A stretch of DNA of 44,501 nt from Amycolatopsis bullii (GTDB lineage Bacteria; Actinomycetota; Actinomycetes; Mycobacteriales; Pseudonocardiaceae), in contig NZ_BNAW01000068.1 in assembly GCF_014654205.1 (NCBI RefSeq), positions 1 to 44,501 on the forward strand, in the 5' to 3' direction. The position numbers were made by a program, and so were the translations under genes. Below the pieces are notes generated by a model. It worked only from the letters and a program-made list of their open reading frames with translations, ran no database searches and was not told where the DNA came from. Shown here piece after piece: positions 39,739 to 44,501 of the stretch (position 1 is its first letter; each line of letters starts with the position of its first letter).

Positions 39739-40114
39739 GGCCCGCTCCCGGGATCCGGCCGATCACGCGGCGGCGCAGCCAGTCTTCCGACGGGCTGGTC
39801 GTGGCCTGGGCGACGGCCGTCGTCACCACGATCGTCGGCTCGATGCGGCGGATGGCGGTCATCGGGATGCGTTGCGGCGCCTGGGTGCGGAAGCCGCGGC
39901 CGACGTGGTGCAGGAGCCTGCCGATCGGGCCGCCCAGGCGGTCCGCCAGTGCCTCCGGGCCGACCAGGAGCGCGTCGACGATCCACCGCCCGTCTTCGGT
40001 GCGGAGCTCGAGGTCGTCGACCTTGCCGACCACCGTGCCGTCCTCTCCGATGATCTGCCGGTCGAGCAGGGTGTCGCCCAGGTCGACGAGGCCGAGGTCG
40101 GTCCACGGGTTCAT
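39725..40114 (-). CDS. Second PRC-barrel-type protein of the NRAMP operon
   Basis: The 129-residue protein contains LLDRQIIGEDGTVVGKVDDLELR, a clear PRC-barrel start, and a C-terminal basic stretch (RRIEPTIVVTTAVAQ, WLRRRVIGRIPGAGR). It begins with a 4-nt overlap (ATGA) with the NRAMP gene and ends 14 nt inside the next PRC-barrel gene. Coupled translation with a transporter suggests a soluble regulatory partner of that transporter, which is inference. Confidence 0.8.
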   Translation of the reverse strand: MNPWTDLGLVDLGDTLLDRQIIGEDGTVVGKVDDLELRTEDGRWIVDALLVGPEALADRLGGPIGRLLHHVGRGFRTQAPQRIPMTAIRRIEPTIVVTTAVAQATTSPSEDWLRRRVIGRIPGAGRASR

Positions 40115-41343
40115 TGGCCTGCTCCGGTGAAGATCATGAGGGGGATCGCCACCAGCGCCGCGACGGCGATGACGACGAGCATGACGACGCCGACGGTGTT
40201 GCTGAAGTGGCCGTTGGCGTGTTTGCCGAGGTACTCGCGGTCGTTGGCGACGATGAGCACCGGCAGGTAGGTCAGCGGCAGCGCCACCGCCGAGAAGATC
40301 AGCGAAATCTCGGTCAGGCCGACCGGATCGAGACCCGTCTGCACCACCAGCACCGCGATCAGCAGGCCGGCGCCGACGGTCAGGTGGAACCGGGCGGCGT
40401 TGCGCGGCGCGCGGCGCTTGCCCCAGTCCCAGCCGAAGTACTGCGCCAGCATGTACCCCGACGACAGGCCCGTTTCCAGCGCCGCCCCGAAGGTCGCGGC
40501 GAAGATGCCGATCAGCACGATCACCAGGCCCGCGGTGCCCAGCGCGAGCGTTACCGGCAGCACGATCTGGCTGACCTGGCTGACGTCGACCCCCGCCGGG
40601 AACAGCACGATCGCCGAGCACGCCATCACGGCGATGGCCAGCAGCCCGCCGAGGGGGAACCCGAGCAGCACGTTGGCCCGCTGGACCGACAGGTCCTTGA
40701 CCGTCCAGCCCTCTTCGACGCCGCCGGAGGAGAAGAAGAACACCTCGTACGGCGTCATCGCCGACGCGAACAGCGCCACCGCGTGGTAGGCGTAGGTCGG
40801 CAGCGCCTGGTCGGGCGGCGGGGCGAGCCCGGCGACCTGCGCGCCCAGCGACGACCAGTCGGGGTGCAGGAAGAACACCGCGACGGCGAACACGCCGATC
40901 GCCAGCCCGCCGAGGCCGAACCCGGTCTCCATCCGCTCGAAGCCGACCCGCCAGACCACCAGCCAGATGAGCACGCCGATCGGCAGCACCCACACCAGCC
41001 GGTCGACCCCGGAGGCGAGCTCGATGACGATCGCGACGCCGCCGATCTCCGCGCACACGGTCAGCAGCGTGATGAGGAACGACCCGGCGAGGTTGAGCAG
41101 TGCCATCCGCGGGCCGAGGCGTTCGCGGATCAGGTCGAACACCGGGCGCCCGGACACCGCCACGATCCGCCCGGACATGTCGGCGTACACGCAGATCCCG
41201 AGCACGCCGAGGACGGTCACCCAGACCATCGCCATCCCGTAGCGGGCGCCGACGACACCGCTTTCGACGAGGTCGCCGATGTCGACGAAGCCGCCGACCG
41301 CGGTCAGGATGCCGAGGGTGATGGCGAGGAACTTCTTGCTCAC
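40111..41343 (-). CDS. NRAMP-family divalent metal transporter
   Basis: The 410-residue membrane protein has about eleven helices. FVDIGDLVESG stands where NRAMP proteins have the metal-binding D-P-G-N segment; here it is D-I-G-D, so the site is altered. MTPYEVFFFSSGGVEEGW is the second NRAMP landmark, with the usual M-P-H region changed to A-M-T-P-Y. This is a divergent member that may carry Mn, Mg or another ion. It starts at a GTG with a GTGA overlap with the lipoprotein gene and ends with an ATGA overlap with the PRC-barrel gene. Confidence 0.85.
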   Translation of the reverse strand: MSKKFLAITLGILTAVGGFVDIGDLVESGVVGARYGMAMVWVTVLGVLGICVYADMSGRIVAVSGRPVFDLIRERLGPRMALLNLAGSFLITLLTVCAEIGGVAIVIELASGVDRLVWVLPIGVLIWLVVWRVGFERMETGFGLGGLAIGVFAVAVFFLHPDWSSLGAQVAGLAPPPDQALPTYAYHAVALFASAMTPYEVFFFSSGGVEEGWTVKDLSVQRANVLLGFPLGGLLAIAVMACSAIVLFPAGVDVSQVSQIVLPVTLALGTAGLVIVLIGIFAATFGAALETGLSSGYMLAQYFGWDWGKRRAPRNAARFHLTVGAGLLIAVLVVQTGLDPVGLTEISLIFSAVALPLTYLPVLIVANDREYLGKHANGHFSNTVGVVMLVVIAVAALVAIPLMIFTGAGQ

Positions 41344-41762
41344 GACGTCACACCCCAGCGCGCGAGCTCGCCGATGAGGCCCTGCAGTTCGGCGTCGATC
41401 CGGTCGAGCCCGTCGTCGGTGCCGTCGCCGAGGCCGTCGTCGAGCCGGTGGGCCACCGCGACCGCGCGATCGGTGATCGACGCGAGCGCCGCGCGGGCGC
41501 GGTCGTCGGTCAGCTTGCCGACGTCCTGGCCGGCCGCGCCGAGTTCGTCGGCCGCGTCGCGGACGGTGACCGACAGGCTGGGCACGGGCGGCACCTCGTC
41601 GCGGTCGGCGGTCACCACCAGCCGCAGGAGTTCGAGCTGACCGCGGATCTCGCGTCCGGCGTGCACGGTTTCGGCCTGAGGGTCGGCGCCGCAGGCCGCC
41701 AGTGCCGCGACCGCGACGACGGCGGCCACCGCGCAAAGCCCTGTCCGCCGCAGCACTATCAC
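41340..41762 (-). CDS. Small lipoprotein heading the NRAMP operon
   Basis: The 140-residue protein has a lipoprotein signal (LRRTGLCAVAAVVAVAALAACGA; lipobox LAAC) and a helical domain rich in Asp and Ala. No family is recognised. The start is a GTG at 41762 (or the second GTG at 41756). A sigma-B-type -10 lies only about 10 nt before it, so the mRNA would be nearly leaderless. It overlaps the NRAMP gene by 4 nt and may be an extracellular metal- or wall-associated partner of the transporter. Confidence 0.8.
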   Translation of the reverse strand: MIVLRRTGLCAVAAVVAVAALAACGADPQAETVHAGREIRGQLELLRLVVTADRDEVPPVPSLSVTVRDAADELGAAGQDVGKLTDDRARAALASITDRAVAVAHRLDDGLGDGTDDGLDRIDAELQGLIGELARWGVTS

Positions 41763-41771
41763 TCGGCGGGG

Positions 41772-41796
41772 GTACCCGATTGCGGAGCGGACAAAC
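41772..41796 (-). promoter_or_regulatory. Sigma-B-type promoter of the lipoprotein-NRAMP-PRC operon
   Basis: On the minus strand: GTTT, 15 nt, GGGTAC, a full consensus match. Transcription should begin within about 3-9 nt of the lipoprotein's GTG codons. Confidence 0.65.
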
Positions 41797-41854
41797 CTCC
41801 ACCGTGGACAGACGGGGGTGGTTGAACCCGTGCAGGGGTGGGAAATTGGGGACC

Positions 41855-42391
41855 ATGCCGAGCGAAATGTCCTCTGACGCCGGGGATGGACCGGACGAAA
41901 ACGACCTTCCGGTCACCCGGCCGGCGTGGCCGGTCACGGCGCTCAGCGCGGCGGCCCAAGGCGGCCTCCTGTGGGTCCTCGTCGCCGGGGTGCTGGCGTG
42001 GCGGCCGGGTCTCCGGCGCCGGGCGGCGGCCCGCGGGCTCGTGGCGGGTGCGGCCGGCATGGCGTGCGGGCACGCCGTCAAAGCGGCGGTGCGCCGCCCG
42101 CGGCCGCCGGCGCAGAGCCTGCCGGCCCACCGCGCGCTGCTCGAACAGCCGAAGTCGTCCGCGTTCCCCTCCACGCACGCGACGACGGCGGCCGCGTTCA
42201 CGGTCGCCGTCGGGCTCACCTCGCCCGCGACGGGAGCGGCGATCGCGCCGCTGGCGGCCGCCGTCTGCTACAGCAGGCTCCGGACGCGGGCGCACTGGCC
42301 GACCGACGTGTACGGCGGGGTGGCGATCGGCGCCGTCGCGGGCGGCCTCGTGCACCGCCGGCTCAGGCGCGGAAGTACGCCCGGAAAGTAG
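41855..42391 (+). CDS. PAP2-type lipid phosphatase
   Basis: The 178-residue membrane protein has the three PAP2 motifs: KAAVRRPRPP (motif 1), PSTHATT (motif 2) and SRLRTRAHWPTDVYGG (motif 3, with the catalytic His and Asp). Hydrophobic segments surround them. It should dephosphorylate an isoprenyl or phospholipid phosphate at the membrane. I start at the ATG at 41855; the in-frame extension to 41702 is basic and unlikely. Its last 29 nt overlap the convergent MEDS-HATPase gene. Confidence 0.9.
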   Translation: MPSEMSSDAGDGPDENDLPVTRPAWPVTALSAAAQGGLLWVLVAGVLAWRPGLRRRAAARGLVAGAAGMACGHAVKAAVRRPRPPAQSLPAHRALLEQPKSSAFPSTHATTAAAFTVAVGLTSPATGAAIAPLAAAVCYSRLRTRAHWPTDVYGGVAIGAVAGGLVHRRLRRGSTPGK

Positions 42392-43295
42392 TGCCGCCCT
42401 CGCCGGTGTGCAGGCGGACGAGGTCGGCGAGGTGGTTGACGAGCAGCAGCCCGCGCCCGCGCGGCTGGTACGGGCTCGCGGGGTGGCGGCCGGCGAGGGG
42501 GTCGGTGAGCCGGCCCCGGTCGTGGACCTCGCAGACGAACTCGCCGTCGCCGCCCCAGAACCGGACGGTGCCGGAGCCGCTGCCGTGTTCGACGCTGTTG
42601 GACAGCAGCTCGGTGACGACTATCTCGACGTCGGCGAGCCGGTCGCCGGCCAGCCCGCAGGCGGCCGCGCGGACGTGGGCCAGCGCCCGGGCCGCCGCGA
42701 GGTCGGTGGTGCCGGCCAGTTCGAACGCCCCGGGCGGCGCGGGCAGCGGCTGGTTGTACCGCTCGATCAGCCCGGCCGGGTCGTAGGCCGGGCTGGTGCG
42801 CTGCCCGGTGCCGTCGATCAGGACCGGGTGCGTGGCCTCGGCGTCGGCGAGGACGTCCGGGGCGAGCGCGTCGGCGTCGTAGGGGCAGAGGATGGTGGCG
42901 TCCCGGCCGGTGAAGGCGAGGTTGATCAGGGCCTCGTGCTGGGCGCACGCCGGGTATTCGACGGCCGAGCGCGCCGCCCAGATCGGCTCGCCGATGATCC
43001 GCGCCGGCTGTCCGGGGTGGCTGTCGGCGAAGGCGCGCAGCACGCCGGGGATGATCCGCCCGGGGTTGCGCCCGGCCACGGTCATGTCCAGCAGGCGGAC
43101 CCGCGCGGCGTCGGCGCCGAGTTCGCGTTCGATCAGCTCGAGGTTGCCGCCGGGGACCGCCACCGCCACCGGCTCGCCGGCGGCGAGGCCGTCCCGGACG
43201 AACGGCACGGTGCCCGCCAGGTACTCGGCGGCACCGCGGTAGAACAACGCGGGGTGCCCGAAGGTGCCGGTACCCCTCTCCGCGGTTGCGCTCAA
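42363..43295 (-). CDS. MEDS-HATPase anti-sigma-type regulator (TTG start)
   Basis: The 310-residue protein has an N-terminal MEDS sensor domain (about 12-180; GHPALFYRGAAEYLAG, ARIIGEPIWAARS, LCPYDADAL) and a C-terminal RsbW-type HATPase (about 190-305; IVVTELLSNSVEHG N box, VHDRGRLTDP, GRGLLLVNHLAD). Such proteins sense a small molecule and bind an anti-sigma antagonist or sigma factor. The start is a TTG at 43295, with AAGGAG about 10 nt upstream. With the STAS proteins in this window it makes a partner-switching set. Confidence 0.88.
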   Translation of the reverse strand: MSATAERGTGTFGHPALFYRGAAEYLAGTVPFVRDGLAAGEPVAVAVPGGNLELIERELGADAARVRLLDMTVAGRNPGRIIPGVLRAFADSHPGQPARIIGEPIWAARSAVEYPACAQHEALINLAFTGRDATILCPYDADALAPDVLADAEATHPVLIDGTGQRTSPAYDPAGLIERYNQPLPAPPGAFELAGTTDLAAARALAHVRAAACGLAGDRLADVEIVVTELLSNSVEHGSGSGTVRFWGGDGEFVCEVHDRGRLTDPLAGRHPASPYQPRGRGLLLVNHLADLVRLHTGEGGTTFRAYFRA

Positions 43296-43586
43296 GCCGC
43301 CTCTCCTTCCGCACGGGACCTCACCAGTATGCGTGATCCCCTCCGCCTCGGGTGACCCGCGGTCACCGGGCGTTTGCCGGAGACGGAAACACGGCGGATC
43401 ACGCCCGGGGACGGCGCGGATCGTCGCGCTGGCGACGGCGGTGCCGGCCTTCTCCTACGGTGCTCGGGCGGACGGTGCCGATGGCCGTGGTGGGCTTCCT
43501 GGTGGTCTCGGGACCGGAGCGGATCGTCCTGATCTGAGGCCCGCCGGTTTACGGGAAGTCCGTCGCGTCGTGCTCGCGGAGCACCG
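43296..43586. other. Intergenic region with no convincing gene
   Basis: About 290 bp between the MEDS-HATPase start and the next minus-strand stop. Short plus-strand frames exist here (for example 43352-43537), but they lack a ribosome site and any recognisable domain. It should hold the MEDS-HATPase promoter. Confidence 0.45.
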
Positions 43587-44501
43587 TCAGGAGCCGGCCG
43601 CGGGTCGGGTCGTCTCCGCTTCGAATGTCGCGCCGAGTTCGGCGAACTCCTTCGCGGCGGCCGCCAGCAGAGCGGTGTCGCCTCGGTGGCGGGCTCGGGC
43701 GCGGGTCAGGGCCGCCGCCGTCCAGCGGTTGCGGGCCGCGTGGTGCTCGGCTCGGGCGAGGTGCTGCGGCGCGTCCGGCGCGTCGAGGAGCACAGCCAGT
43801 TCCGCGGCCACGCCGGCCGCGTAGCCGTTGAAGCGGCCGGGAGTGAACTCGGCGCCCGCTTCGGCGAGCCGTTCCGCCAAGCCGGTGCCCGTGTGCAGGG
43901 CGACCCTGGCCCGGACGAACGCGTCCAGCGGCGCGAGATTGGCCGAATCCGACGGCGTGGCCACGCCCGCGACGTCCGCCGCGCGGGTGCGCCAGCGGGT
44001 CATCGCCGGCTCGTCACCGGACAGGCCGGCCGCCAGCGCCGCCGCGAGCAGCGGCACACCCAGGGTCGCGTTGCGCGGGAGCCGGGCGCGCCACAGTTCT
44101 TCGGCGGCCTCGCCCGCTTCGGCGAACCGGCCGGTCAGCGCGAGGGTGGTGACCAGGCCGCTCGTGCCCCAATACGGGTGGCCGGCCAGCGCCGGGTCGC
44201 CGGCCGCGCGTCTGCTCAAGGCCAGCGCGCCGGACAGCGCGCCGGTGGCGACGGCGTAGGTGATCGCGGCCCGGAACGCGTCCAGGACCTCGACCGCCGC
44301 GTGCGGGTCGGTGCGGTCCAGTGCCGTGACGAGGGCGAGGCGCTCCTGGGTCGTGCGGTACGCCTGATCCGGACGGCCGGCCAGCGCCTGCGCCGTGCAC
44401 CGGGCATCCAGGGCCGCGCTGAGCAGCAGCGGGTCGCCGGCCGCCGCCGCCACGGCCCGCTCGGCCGCCTCGGGGTCGACCGACTGCGGGGCCGCCCCGG
44501 A
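43587..44501 (-). CDS. C-terminal part of a helical-repeat protein, probably a LuxR/AfsR-type regulator, cut by the window edge
   Basis: About 305 residues are visible and the frame is still open at 44501, so the N-terminus is missing. The sequence is Ala-rich and almost entirely helical, with repeated AL..A.A...G pairs (DPLLLSAALDARCTAQALAG, AITYAVATGALSGALALSRR, LAAALAAGLSGDEPAM), as in tetratricopeptide-like domains of large actinobacterial ATPase regulators. It ends with AAAKEFAELGATFEAETTRP. The regulator call is inference; only the helical-repeat part is seen. Confidence 0.6.
   Translation of the reverse strand, partial: SGAAPQSVDPEAAERAVAAAAGDPLLLSAALDARCTAQALAGRPDQAYRTTQERLALVTALDRTDPHAAVEVLDAFRAAITYAVATGALSGALALSRRAAGDPALAGHPYWGTSGLVTTLALTGRFAEAGEAAEELWRARLPRNATLGVPLLAAALAAGLSGDEPAMTRWRTRAADVAGVATPSDSANLAPLDAFVRARVALHTGTGLAERLAEAGAEFTPGRFNGYAAGVAAELAVLLDAPDAPQHLARAEHHAARNRWTAAALTRARARHRGDTALLAAAAKEFAELGATFEAETTRPAAGS

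Noticed and set aside
43352..43537. A short plus-strand frame, and in a neighbouring frame a segment reading ARIVALATAVPAFSY that recalls the start of type III polyketide synthases.
   Set aside because: The similarity covers about 15 residues only, there is no ribosome site, and nothing of the rest of such an enzyme follows.

Overview
The window is high-GC DNA with actinomycete gene style: frequent GTG starts, 4-nt stop/start overlaps, twin-arginine and lipoprotein exports, and partner-switching regulators. It looks like a Pseudonocardiales chromosome, most likely Amycolatopsis or a close relative. The genus is inferred from the gene set and was not tested.

Left part (1-12.4 kb): a 2-methylisoborneol (2-MIB) operon on the minus strand runs from geranyl-PP methyltransferase to 2-MIB synthase to the first 41 codons of an EshA-like family 2B encapsulin shell. 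Next come a Tat-exported multicopper oxidase with a small membrane protein and a divergent LysR regulator, a sugar-type ABC importer (lipoprotein plus two permeases, no ATPase), a lipoprotein polysaccharide deacetylase with a repeat-bearing DUF3152 protease-like protein, and an unrecognised secreted protein.

Surface and repeat region (12.4-19.5 kb): small exported proteins, a 54-codon ORF closed by a strong hairpin, a 66-bp repeat array touching the 3' end of a WGxxG-type membrane gene, two tandem rodlin-like paralogues that share 63 identical bases, an AI-2E family exporter, a GH43 glycosidase and a second WGxxG-type protein with a long Pro/Ala-rich tail. Many units end in clear hairpin terminators.

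Middle (19.5-25.8 kb): a LigD-type ligase-polymerase fusion; a TetR/hydrolase pair with two identical 18-bp operator copies; an ECF41-type sigma factor divergent from a carboxymuconolactone decarboxylase-family gene, with a matching promoter motif facing each; a methyltransferase; and a HAD phosphatase whose only plausible start is AUC.

Stress island (25.8-30.4 kb): a catalase-like protein, a DUF4383 membrane protein, a small acidic protein, a manganese catalase fused to a DUF2188 domain, a STAS-HATPase regulator and a stand-alone DUF2188 protein. Most have a sigma-B-type promoter (GTTT, 15-16 nt, GGGTAY or close variant). The same motif sits before the ABC importer and before a lipoprotein/NRAMP/PRC-barrel operon at 39.4-41.8 kb, so these scattered genes may form one regulon. 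Two further partner-switching proteins (a STAS antagonist without a phospho-acceptor serine, and a MEDS-HATPase) are nearby.

Right part (30.4-44.5 kb): an acyl-CoA catabolic operon (acyl-CoA ligase, crotonase, acetoacetyl-CoA synthetase, hydroxyacyl-CoA dehydrogenase, amidohydrolase) headed by a 54-codon remnant of a zinc alcohol dehydrogenase; a secreted sialidase-fold protein; a STAS gene; an 11-copy 21-bp tandem array; the NRAMP operon; a PAP2 phosphatase; the MEDS-HATPase; and the C-terminal part of a large helical-repeat protein leaving the window.
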